17,046 nt of DNA, taken from positions 1-17,046 of the forward strand of contig CAYRVF010000110.1 in NCBI GenBank assembly GCA_964427535.1, read 5' to 3'. Positions 1 to 7,001 of this stretch are shown here, in pieces. This DNA comes from CAYRVF01 sp964427535 (GTDB taxonomy: Bacteria; Chloroflexota; Ktedonobacteria; Ktedonobacterales; JADMIN01). How positions within the stretch are numbered: position 1 is the stretch's first letter; every line of letters begins with the position of its first letter. The position numbers were made by a program, and so were the translations under genes. A model generated the notes under the pieces. That model was not told the origin of the DNA, made no database searches, and saw nothing but the letters and a program-made list of their open reading frames with translations.

Positions 1-797
1 AGCGAGCCGCTGACCACGAAGCCGAGCGAGAGCGCGAAGCTGGTGATGTTCGGCAATATCGCGTTGCGCGCGCCGTAGGTCAACATGATGCGCCAGCGTG
101 ACAGGCCCTTCGCCTCCGCCATGAGCACATAATCCTCGGAGAGCGTGGTGATCATGGTGTTGCGCATGCCCAGCATCCAGGCGGCGATCGAGCCGACGAC
201 GATGGTGGACGCTGGCAAGACGGCGTACCTCGCCGCGGAGAGGAAGAACCCCAGATCCCAGCTGGGCGCATAGCTATAGATGTCGTAGCCGCCGTTTGAG
301 GGGAACCATGACAGGGTATAGCCCAGCAGAAACACCAGGGCGAGCGCGAACCAGAAGTAGGGAATGGCGGAGAGGAACGTAAAGGCGGGCATCAGGATCG
401 TATCCAACTTCGAACCTCGCCACCAGGCGACCGCCACGCCCAGGGCGGTGCCGAGGACGAAGCTGATGATGAGCGCGACCCCTACCAGTGCTAACGTCCA
501 GGGCAGATCGCGGGCGATGACGCTGGTGACCGGCTCGGCGTTGGCGAACGAGGTACCGAGATCGCCGTGCGCCATGTTGTTCAAATACTGCAGGTACTGC
601 GCGAAAAGGGACTCATTGCTGATGCCGTACTGGATTTCGAGCGCATGGAGCGCCACCGGCGAGATGCGCCCATGCATGCGGGCGAGCAGCGCTGCCGCTG
701 GGTCGCCGGGTGAGAGGCGCGGGATCAAGAAGTTCAAGGTCACCGACGCCCAGAGCGCGACGAGATAAAAGCCAAATCGCCGGATCAGGTGGCGCAT
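1..797 (-). CDS. ABC transporter permease, DppB/OppB type (3' end outside window)
   Basis: Inner-membrane permease subunit of a peptide/nickel/oligosaccharide-type ABC importer. It forms half of the transport channel and docks on the ATPase. I translated the minus strand from the ATG at 797; 265 codons are present and the C-terminus lies beyond position 1. Visible features are the N-terminal RRFGFYLVALWASVTLNFLIPR helix, the LSPGDPAAALLAR segment typical of DppB proteins, hydrophobic helices near residues 101-125 and 138-165, and the EAA cytoplasmic loop at about 222-250 (AEAKGLSRWRIMLTYGARN), which contacts the ATPase. GGAGGAGG ends about 6 nt before the ATG. It lies 103 nt downstream of the family-5 binding protein on the same strand, so it is probably that protein's partner. 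DppC and ATPase genes would be expected further left. The exact substrate cannot be read from the permease. Confidence 0.93.
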   Translation of the reverse strand, partial: MRHLIRRFGFYLVALWASVTLNFLIPRLSPGDPAAALLARMHGRISPVALHALEIQYGISNESLFAQYLQYLNNMAHGDLGTSFANAEPVTSVIARDLPWTLALVGVALIISFVLGTALGVAVAWWRGSKLDTILMPAFTFLSAIPYFWFALALVFLLGYTLSWFPSNGGYDIYSYAPSWDLGFFLSAARYAVLPASTIVVGSIAAWMLGMRNTMITTLSEDYVLMAEAKGLSRWRIMLTYGARNAILPNITSFALSLGFVVSGS

Positions 798-832
798 GCT
801 CGCCCTCCTCCAGGGAACACGTCGTCCGAGCG

Positions 833-874
833 TCGACCCCTGGGGCGGGGCAGGAGGACCGCCCCAGGGGTCGA
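833..874 (-). promoter_or_regulatory. Strong intercistronic stem-loop between binding protein and permease
   Basis: A perfect 16-bp inverted repeat (833-848 with 859-874; arm TCGACCCCTGGGGCGG) encloses a 10-nt loop. It starts about 27 nt after the binding-protein stop and ends about 36 nt before the permease ATG. No U-run follows on the minus strand, so it does not look like an ordinary intrinsic terminator. Hairpins at this place in ABC operons are known to protect the upstream mRNA or to attenuate transcription, giving more binding protein than permease. The loop read on the mRNA is UCCUCCUGCC, complementary over about 6 nt to the permease Shine-Dalgarno region; whether they pair is inference. 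Confidence 0.75.
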
Positions 875-900
875 GTGGAATGCGGCCCTCTTCCCAGCCG

Positions 901-2586
901 CTACTGGTGCAGGTTCAGCAGCACGACCTCGTCATCCGGGTACGTAAATGGCGATGGCTCGGCGTAGAGGTTGTTCTGGTCGGGCCAGCCGTCGTATTTC
1001 ACCGTGTTGTACTCATACCAGTACGGCTCGTTGACGAGGAAGATGACCGGCACCTGCTCGACGGCGATCTTCTCGATGCCATACATGTCCTGTTTCTGCT
1101 GCGACACGTCGGCGGTGCTGTTGTACTTGTTGAGCAGGTCATCGGTCGCCGGATCGGAGTAGCGCTCGTAATTCCCGCTCGCGCTCTGGCCGATCGCGGC
1201 GGAGTTGCTGCTGTTGAACAGCGCGTTGTAGATGTAGTACGGCGTCGGCCCTGGCGTCTCGTACCAGATGGCCATGTCGTAGTTGCCATTCTGGATGTCC
1301 TGCTGGACCGTGCTCGGTTGATTGTCGGTCACGTTGACCTGGATGCCGATCGCCTTGAGGTTCGCCGCGATGATCTGGTAATCGGTATCCCAGTCGGTGT
1401 ATCCCGAGACGCCGTCGATGGCGATGGTGAGCGGCTTACCGTCAGAGCCGGCCACCATGCCGTTCGATCCCTTTTTGTACCCCGCGCTTGCCAGGAGCTG
1501 TGACGCCTGGTTCGTATCCATCGTGAACTTGGCGCTAGCATAGGTCGGATCGAGGAATTGCTGATTGGCGGGCAGCACCAGGCCGGTGGGGTGCGCGACC
1601 GGCTCATAACCGCTCTCGCCAACCGTCGAGATCTTGTTGCGGTCGATCGCCAGACTAATCGCCTTGCGAACGGCAACTTGGTCAAAGGGTGCCTTGGTCA
1701 GGTTGAGGAACAGTATCAGCGGATCGCTGGGCGGGAAGTAATAGTGGTTGTGCGCCGGGTCACGCTGCACGAAGGTCTTTTGGACATTCGGCGTGTACAG
1801 ACCGTTCCAGTCGGTCTGGCCGGTGTTCATGGCTAGCTCGGCGGTGGTGTTGCCGTTGAAGGCGGGATAGCGGATCTCGGGCACGATCGGTTTCCCGGCC
1901 TGCCAGTAATGCGGATTCTTGACGAGGTCGATCAACTGGGGCGTGAACGACTTGAAGACGTAGGGTCCTGTTCCGACCGGGGCCTTGTCCGTATACTTGC
2001 TCGGGTCGCCGACCGAGCTCCAGATATGTTGGGCAACGATCCAGGTTTGACCGCCCAGCAGCCACAAGATCGAGCTGTCGGGCGAGGTCAGCTTGACGAC
2101 TACCGTCTGCGGGTCTGGCGCCGTCACATCTTGGATGGAGCTGCCGAGGCCAAGATAATCGCTCGCGGGATACTGCTTAAACGCGTTCAGCGTATAGACC
2201 ACGTCGGCAGAGGTGAACGGCTGGCCGTCGGACCACTTGATGCCCTGGTGCAGCTTGAAGGTGATCTGTGTCGCGTCGCTCGAGAAGGTGGCCGAGTCGG
2301 CGAGCCAGCCCCTCGAGGTGCCGTTCGCGCGGTTGTAGAAGAGCAGCGTCTCATAGATCGGCCCATACTGCCCGTAGCTGTTGACTGCTCCGTTGAGGAA
2401 TGGGTTGAAGTTCTGGACGAGATCGCCGCCGGTGTTGGCCACGATGACCAGCGGCTGCGGCGGCCCGCTACGCTTCGCGTGGGTGCTACTCCCACAGGCG
2501 CTGAGCATTAGCGAGAACACCGTAAGCACGACGACCGCGATGGATCCAAGCTTGAGTCCGGGTAGGGAGCGAGCGCGAGTGATCAC
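901..2586 (-). CDS. ABC transporter substrate-binding lipoprotein, family 5 (SBP_bac_5)
   Basis: Extracytoplasmic solute receptor of an ABC importer, lipid-anchored outside the membrane. From the chosen GTG the protein is 561 aa. A hydrophobic signal stretch (about residues 13-30) ends in the lipobox LSAC, with the acylated Cys at residue 31. The mature part has family-5 hallmarks: NPFLNG near the start, the ITFKLHQGIKWSDGQPFTSADV motif, GTGPYVFKSF, a VRKAISLAIDR segment and many aromatic residues. The start at 2586 is preferred to an in-frame GTG at 2628 because GGAGG (2593-2597) lies 6 nt upstream; no such site precedes 2628. Family-5 proteins bind peptides, nickel or, in Thermotoga and relatives, cello- and laminari-oligosaccharides. 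The neighbouring GH55-like enzyme and LacI regulator favour an oligosaccharide, but this is inference. Confidence 0.93.
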   Translation of the reverse strand: MITRARSLPGLKLGSIAVVVLTVFSLMLSACGSSTHAKRSGPPQPLVIVANTGGDLVQNFNPFLNGAVNSYGQYGPIYETLLFYNRANGTSRGWLADSATFSSDATQITFKLHQGIKWSDGQPFTSADVVYTLNAFKQYPASDYLGLGSSIQDVTAPDPQTVVVKLTSPDSSILWLLGGQTWIVAQHIWSSVGDPSKYTDKAPVGTGPYVFKSFTPQLIDLVKNPHYWQAGKPIVPEIRYPAFNGNTTAELAMNTGQTDWNGLYTPNVQKTFVQRDPAHNHYYFPPSDPLILFLNLTKAPFDQVAVRKAISLAIDRNKISTVGESGYEPVAHPTGLVLPANQQFLDPTYASAKFTMDTNQASQLLASAGYKKGSNGMVAGSDGKPLTIAIDGVSGYTDWDTDYQIIAANLKAIGIQVNVTDNQPSTVQQDIQNGNYDMAIWYETPGPTPYYIYNALFNSSNSAAIGQSASGNYERYSDPATDDLLNKYNSTADVSQQKQDMYGIEKIAVEQVPVIFLVNEPYWYEYNTVKYDGWPDQNNLYAEPSPFTYPDDEVVLLNLHQ

Positions 2587-2590
2587 GTCA

Positions 2591-2597
2591 CACCTCC
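2591..2597 (-). promoter_or_regulatory. Ribosome binding site deciding the binding-protein start
   Basis: GGAGGTG on the minus strand, with GGAGG 6 nt before the GTG at 2586. It moves the start 14 codons inside the longest open frame and places the signal peptide at the N-terminus as expected. Just upstream, CCTGGG (2631-2636) and CCCAGG (2605-2610) could form a 6-bp leader stem. Confidence 0.75.
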
Positions 2598-2667
2598 AGA
2601 TTTTCCTGGGCACAGACGGTGTACCCACTTCCCAGGCAAGCGACGATGCATGACTGGCGCTTCACCG

Positions 2668-2681
2668 GTGCCGCTTGGCAC
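2668..2681 (-). terminator. Weak stem-loop after the lacI-type gene
   Basis: A perfect 5-bp stem (GTGCC/GGCAC) with a tetraloop, about 26 nt after the LacI stop codon on the minus strand. It lacks a clear U-tract, so it may only slow or partially end transcription between the regulator and the binding-protein gene. Read-through to the transporter genes is plausible. Confidence 0.25.
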
Positions 2682-2706
2682 AGATACGGCAAAGCGCGGC
2701 TGATTC

Positions 2707-3795
2707 TCACAAGGCGCCGAGTGGACGTCGCACAGATGCGCCGCAGGAGGCGCGAACAATCAGCGTAGTTGGCAGGACGATGCGCTGCGGGATCCGTATA
2801 GAGGCTGGAGTCGTGCTCGATGGCATGCCAAGAGAGGCCGCTTCGGTCTCGGCGAGCAACGCCAGAAGCAGCTTGACCGCTTCCTGGCCCATTTCATACG
2901 AGGGCTGCCGGACGGTTGTGAGTGGTGGAAGAACATGCGCGGAGGGTGCGTCGTCGTCGAATCCGACCACCGCGATGTCCTCCGGCACCGCGAGACCGCG
3001 TTCCTCAGCCGCGCGCATCACGCCGTACGCTGCCTGGTCAGCGGAGGCAAAGATGGCCGTGGGCCGCTGCTCCGGCGCAAGATCGAACAGGCGCTGTGCA
3101 CCCAGGTATCCGGACTGCGGCAGAAAATCTCCGTCGACGATGAGTGCGTTGTCGGGTGTAATGCCAGACTCCCGCAGGGCGCGCAGATAGCCGCGCAGCC
3201 GGTCGTGCGACACGAGGTACTCGTCCGGTCCCTTGATGTGGGCGATACGACGGTGCCCCAGGTCGATAAGATGAGCGACGGCGCTGTAGGCACCAGCTTC
3301 ATCATCCGCTCGCACCCAGGGCGTGACCTGTTCGCGCTGATCGTCGAGAATGACGACGGGCACGCCTTGCTGATAGAGATGAGTGAGTTGTGCGGACAGC
3401 TCGCCAGGATAGACGGCCAGCAATCCCGCGGTGAGTTGCGTGGCGAGCAGACGATTGACGACATCGCGGCGGTCGCGGGTCACATCCTCGTCGTTGAAGG
3501 TGTACAGCACAAGCTCGTAGGGGGTGCGGTTCAGAATCTCGGTGATGCCCCGGATCAGCTCGCCAAGGATGGACCAGGTGAAGACAGGCACGACCATGCC
3601 GATCAGCCGGTTGCGGCCACCGGCAAGACCCGCGGCGGTCAGACTCGGCACATAACCCTGCTCGTCGATCACGCGCAAGACCCGCGCACGCGTCTCGCGG
3701 TCGACATCAGGGCGGTGATTCAGGACGCGGGAAACGGTCCCACGTGAGACCCCGGCCAGGCGCGCGATATCCTCGATGGTCGTCCGCTTCTCCAT
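2707..3795 (-). CDS. LacI-family transcriptional regulator
   Basis: Ligand-responsive DNA-binding repressor, 362 aa, the usual length for the family. The N-terminal helix-turn-helix is at about residues 6-27 (TIEDIARLAGVSRGTVSRVLN), followed by the hinge region, then a periplasmic-binding-protein-like effector domain from about residue 62 (RLIGMVVPVFTWSILGELIRGI) with the typical GHRRIAHIKGP and VVGFDDD motifs. The ATG at 3795 is chosen because the helix-turn-helix begins directly after it. The open frame runs on to 3921, but that part overlaps the predicted promoter and operator. It sits between a secreted glucanase-like gene and a transporter, which suggests it controls uptake of the released sugar. 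A palindrome between promoter and start codon suggests it represses itself. The ligand cannot be told from the sequence. Confidence 0.95.
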   Translation of the reverse strand: MEKRTTIEDIARLAGVSRGTVSRVLNHRPDVDRETRARVLRVIDEQGYVPSLTAAGLAGGRNRLIGMVVPVFTWSILGELIRGITEILNRTPYELVLYTFNDEDVTRDRRDVVNRLLATQLTAGLLAVYPGELSAQLTHLYQQGVPVVILDDQREQVTPWVRADDEAGAYSAVAHLIDLGHRRIAHIKGPDEYLVSHDRLRGYLRALRESGITPDNALIVDGDFLPQSGYLGAQRLFDLAPEQRPTAIFASADQAAYGVMRAAEERGLAVPEDIAVVGFDDDAPSAHVLPPLTTVRQPSYEMGQEAVKLLLALLAETEAASLGMPSSTTPASIRIPQRIVLPTTLIVRASCGASVRRPLGAL

Positions 3796-3808
3796 CTTGC
3801 CGCCTTTC

Positions 3809-3834
3809 CGTGAGCGCTCCCGGGAGCGTTCACG
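3809..3834 (-). promoter_or_regulatory. Probable LacI-type operator overlapping +1
   Basis: A 26-bp palindrome with one mismatched pair (3814/3829), centred between 3821 and 3822. Each half carries a LacI-like core, TGAGCGCTC in one and its near-copy GAGCGTTCA in the other, about 12 bp apart centre to centre. It begins at the predicted transcription start of the regulator gene, so bound protein would block initiation. Autoregulation is inferred; the palindrome is seen directly. Confidence 0.75.
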
Positions 3835-3840
3835 AAGGCA

Positions 3841-3869
3841 AGTATGCCAGCCACTCTGGGGGTTGTCAA
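3841..3869 (-). promoter_or_regulatory. Sigma-70-like promoter of the lacI-type gene
   Basis: On the minus strand TTGACA (3869-3864, a perfect -35) is followed after 17 bp by CATACT (3846-3841, 4 of 6 matches to TATAAT). The predicted start of transcription, near 3834, coincides with the edge of the palindromic operator. Confidence 0.65.
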
Positions 3870-3915
3870 GAGGGCGTGTGGGTCGCCTGAGACGCGCAAG
3901 CAGCCAACAGAAACG

Positions 3916-3950
3916 CATCACGCTCCACCCACTGGAGGCGGAGCGTGATG
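3916..3950 (-). terminator. Intrinsic terminator of the GH55-like gene
   Basis: A perfect 11-bp stem (CATCACGCTCC with GGAGCGTGATG) and a 13-nt loop, about 46 nt after the stop codon of the upstream secreted-enzyme gene. On the minus strand it is followed by CGTTTCTGTT, a modest U-rich tail. It separates this gene from the regulator, which has its own promoter. Confidence 0.7.
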
Positions 3951-3996
3951 GTTGTCGAGATCAATCAGTCAGACGCAGGAATGGTGCGCCAGCCGA

Positions 3997-5895
3997 TTAG
4001 GGGTAGCTAACCACCGTGACCGGCTTATCGGGGTTGGCGATGGTCGACGAGCCACCCGTGTCGTTGACCACGTTCAGGATGCCGCCGGACCCGTGCGACG
4101 CGTCGAGGAAGATCGTGAACAGGTCATGCAGGCTCCCCGCCGGGAGAGTCGTCGGGACCTCGAACGCGTGCGCGGCGTAGATGTCGACCCCCTGGTTGAA
4201 GAAGCTGTAACTGCCCATGCCGTAGCCTTGGAAGCTGGTCACGTCGTCGGCTACCTTGAAGGCCGCGTAGCCATCCACGCCGGGCGCTTCCATCCACGCC
4301 GCCTGGCTGGGCGGATCATAGGGCATCTCGTTCTGGAAGAAGATGTCCGTGCCGCCGTTGCCGTTCCAGATCACGTCGTACTTTTGGAAGTGCTCGACGA
4401 ACAGGCCGTACGCTGTCACGTTGTCGCCGTTGACGACCACGCCGGTGTCTGCCGTGTTGCTGGTCCAGCCGACGCCGGTGCCGTGGTCAGCGCGCCACGC
4501 CCACACGTCGTCGAGGATGGTGTTGTCGCTGTTGACCAACAGGCTCGTCGTGGCCGAGCCCGCCGCCGCGCCGCCGATGCGGAAGAACACATCCTGGATG
4601 GCGCTCGGGTCCGCCGGATCGCTCCAGTTGTTGTGGGCACGCGCCTGGCTGTTGTCGGCACGGTTGTCGCCGACTTGCAGCAACACTGGTGACGTGGTGG
4701 CACCCGCGTCAAAGAGGATGGATGAGATCTCCACACCCTTCACGTTGGCGACCGTCATCGCCGCGTTGCCGTTGTCGGGCATGAGCGTCGCGAAGCCCAG
4801 GCCGAGCACCACCGTATCGGGGCGCTTCACGTTGATCGAGCGATCAAGGTGGTAGATGCCGGGCGTCAGAATCAGGTTCTGGCCGCTCGCGAGCGCCGCG
4901 TTGATGCGCGCCACGGAGTCACCTGGCTGGGCGATGTAGAACTGATCGAGCGAGATGGACGTACCGGGCGTCGAACCGTTCACCCACGTCGCGCCCGAGG
5001 AGTCGTGCTGCGCTGAGGGCACGAAGACGCTGTAGTTGCCCGCGGAGTCCTGATACAGATAGGGCGCCTCGCGCGTGACCGGGCTGGTCGCGAGCGTCGT
5101 GTACGGTCCACCACAGGGGCTATGTGCCGGGAAGCACTGCGCGGGCGCGCCCACGACGCCAGAGAACACCTGGTTCCAGACGCCGTTGGTCCAGCCGTCA
5201 ATCGTGCTGTTGCGGGTGACCCACTGCTGCTGTGAGCCGCTGATGATGGTGCCACCCGTGAACAGCGAATCGGCGATGAAGCCGCCACTCGCGAATGACG
5301 GGTTGCTGCAGTAGTCCATCAGCGTGGTGTTGCCGTTGACATGGACCCGGCGCATCGGTGACGCCTGCGACACGGCCCAGAACTCGCCGCTGGAGCACCC
5401 AGCATTGGGGGTGGTGACGTTGATAGTCAGATTCGAGAGCGAGCGCCAGAAGTTGTCGAGCGCCGTGCAGTTATTCGGGCCGAAGCACTGATTGCGTACG
5501 TCGATGGCGCCATTGATCACGACATCATTCGGCGACTGACCAAGACCGGCGACGCTCGTATAGTAGCCGACCTCAAATCTGAGCGGGGTGGTACTTGATC
5601 CATACGTGCCGGGCGCGAAGAGCAACGCATAGCGCTGCGTTCCGAACTGGTTGGAGATCTGCTGGTTCGCGATCATATCGACCGTCGACTGGATCTCGCT
5701 GGTTGGCATGTCAGGAGTGAAGATATAGACGTTCGACCCAAAGGTGGACTGGCTGGACGGTGCCAGCGGAGCCGCATGCGCTCCATTGGGCCGCCCGAGC
5801 GCCACATAGAGCCCAACCGTTGCGAGCAGCGTTGCCACGACGGCCGCCAGCAGCAGAACGCGACGCGCTGGCGAGCGCACAGACGACAAAAGCAT
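3997..5895 (-). CDS. Secreted beta-helix protein, GH55-like (probable exo-beta-1,3-glucanase)
   Basis: A 632-aa exported protein. Residues 1-41 form a signal peptide: charged start, hydrophobic core at about 13-33, and a likely cut after AHA. The mature chain has the two beta-helix halves I associate with family GH55: an N-terminal part with FGTQRYALLFAPGTY, QQWVTRNSTI and NGVWNQVFSGVVGAPAQ, a linker, then NLILTPGIYHLDRSINVKRPD, DTVVLGLGFATLMPDNG, DDVWAWRADHG and FFQNEMPYDPPSQAAW. Glu523 in QNE is the best candidate catalytic acid, by recall of the Streptomyces family. Relatives are often labelled 'adenylyl cyclase' or 'coagulation factor 5/8 domain protein' in databases, wrongly in my view. 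The ATG at 5895 has GAGGAG 6 nt upstream. It probably hydrolyses beta-1,3-glucan outside the cell, supplying the transporter encoded downstream. It could instead be another beta-helix carbohydrate-active enzyme. Confidence 0.78.
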   Translation of the reverse strand: MLLSSVRSPARRVLLLAAVVATLLATVGLYVALGRPNGAHAAPLAPSSQSTFGSNVYIFTPDMPTSEIQSTVDMIANQQISNQFGTQRYALLFAPGTYGSSTTPLRFEVGYYTSVAGLGQSPNDVVINGAIDVRNQCFGPNNCTALDNFWRSLSNLTINVTTPNAGCSSGEFWAVSQASPMRRVHVNGNTTLMDYCSNPSFASGGFIADSLFTGGTIISGSQQQWVTRNSTIDGWTNGVWNQVFSGVVGAPAQCFPAHSPCGGPYTTLATSPVTREAPYLYQDSAGNYSVFVPSAQHDSSGATWVNGSTPGTSISLDQFYIAQPGDSVARINAALASGQNLILTPGIYHLDRSINVKRPDTVVLGLGFATLMPDNGNAAMTVANVKGVEISSILFDAGATTSPVLLQVGDNRADNSQARAHNNWSDPADPSAIQDVFFRIGGAAAGSATTSLLVNSDNTILDDVWAWRADHGTGVGWTSNTADTGVVVNGDNVTAYGLFVEHFQKYDVIWNGNGGTDIFFQNEMPYDPPSQAAWMEAPGVDGYAAFKVADDVTSFQGYGMGSYSFFNQGVDIYAAHAFEVPTTLPAGSLHDLFTIFLDASHGSGGILNVVNDTGGSSTIANPDKPVTVVSYP

Positions 5896-6416
5896 TTCGT
5901 TCTCCTCGAACTCTCAGCACCACCTCACCTGCATTAGTCACTGGCGGAGACGAGGCAGAGCCACATCTCTCGTCAGAGAGCCAGCCGGTAGACTCGGCGC
6001 CAAACCGGTTATGGCCAAGGCTGATTGCTCTATGCCTGCCATCCAGACGTCATCGTCTCGGTGTGTCCCCGGCTCGCGGGCAACTCGCCGCCGATGAGCA
6101 GGGGAGGAGCCTCCTTCCTTGCTATGCCAACCTGCATATGCACTGCAACCAGACAACAGTCTATCACTTGAATCAACGGGAGGAGTTGGGGTGTTGTAAC
6201 GTCGAAGCAGATGCCCTAAGTGGCGAGAATTGTCCCAGTAGGCCATGAGGCTAGGTAAGTGCTCGCTGGCATGGCAAGGGCTTAGGGCGATGCGCTACAG
6301 TCTGCGGAGCGCATGCGTACCGCGTACCGCTCTCACCGCCTCGTCACGACGAGAGGGCACATGCGGTGCGGGCTTGGCACGTCTCGAGATGGCGACAGCG
6401 GAGGATACCGCCAATC
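5896..6416. other. Non-coding stretch between divergent genes
   Basis: About 520 bp separate the GH55-like gene (minus) from the small unknown gene (plus). No open frame here has a good start site or a recognisable protein. Small palindromes are visible: AACCGGTT (6003-6010), TGCATATGCA (6133-6142) and a CTCGTC/GACGAG inverted pair near 6340-6353. A direct repeat GCGTACCGCGTACCGC lies near 6315-6330. I saw no convincing promoter pair and no LacI-type operator like that at 3809-3834. The promoters of both flanking genes must lie here. Confidence 0.5.
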
Positions 6417-6923
6417 ATGCCTGAGTCGGAGGACATCCAGCGCGCTCTGCGAGAACGGCTCAATGTCCGTGTGATGGAGGCGTTTGAGCGCTCGTGGCCA
6501 ACAGCCTATCGCGAGCTTGGACGCATGGCGCGCGCACGCTGGCACATCGCGCCGCTGGGCGAGAGGCCACATGCCCGCTGGCGGTTCACCACCACGCCCG
6601 AGCTGCTCGAGCCGCCCGATCCTCCACCACTGGAGCGCCAGCTTGGCATCGTCTCAGCCTGCATTCACGTGGATGTGCAGTGCCAAGTCCGCGGAGCCAT
6701 CGAGGGCTGGACCGTCACCTTCCGCGCGTTCGAGGACTGCGACGAGGTGCAGCTGACCGGCGCGCGTACACGTGTCAGCGCTATCGTGACCCCCGCGATG
6801 GTGCGTAATCTCCTGCGCCTCGCCGCCAACGAGGGGCCGGGCTATTATCCGCTGGAGCGGCTCCCGTCGCGACGCCGTCGGCGTTCGCCGATCCGAAAAC
6901 GTGGGTCAGCAATCGCGAAATGA
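6417..6923 (+). CDS. Hypothetical protein, about 168 aa
   Basis: I do not recognise this protein. From the ATG at 6417 (PESEDIQRALRERLNVRV) it is soluble-looking, with no signal peptide or membrane segment. The N-terminal half is rich in Arg, Glu and Ala and looks helical. The middle has a possible beta region (VSACIHVDVQCQVRGAIEGWTVTFRAFEDCDEVQL), and the C-terminal tail is strongly basic (RLPSRRRRRSPIRKRG), which could bind nucleic acid. GGAGG lies at 6400-6404, 12 nt before the ATG, somewhat far. An in-frame GTG at 6366 would add 17 residues but precedes this site. Codon use (GC-rich third positions) fits a real gene. It converges with the F420 operon and shares no obvious context. Confidence 0.6.
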   Translation: MPESEDIQRALRERLNVRVMEAFERSWPTAYRELGRMARARWHIAPLGERPHARWRFTTTPELLEPPDPPPLERQLGIVSACIHVDVQCQVRGAIEGWTVTFRAFEDCDEVQLTGARTRVSAIVTPAMVRNLLRLAANEGPGYYPLERLPSRRRRRSPIRKRGSAIAK

Positions 6924-7001
6924 TGCCACATAAGCGGCGCAGGCCACATCATAGTCGGGCACTCCGTGTGAAGGCTGCAATCGGACGGTGATCTCTCCGC
7001 C

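Noticed and set aside
3796..3921. N-terminal extension of the LacI-type gene to 3921
   Set aside because: It would cover the promoter, operator and part of the terminator stem; the helix-turn-helix starts right after the ATG at 3795.
3997..5895. Adenylyl cyclase function for the secreted beta-helix protein
   Set aside because: Relatives carry this label, but no cyclase motif is present; the protein has a signal peptide and beta-helix, GH55-like motifs.
5760..6248. Short open frames on both strands between 5760 and 6248
   Set aside because: No ribosome sites, no recognisable protein and a partial overlap with the signal peptide of the GH55-like gene.
6924..7001. Terminator between the small unknown gene and cofE
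   Set aside because: Only a 5-bp TGATG/CATCA pair was found, with no GC-rich stem or U-tract.
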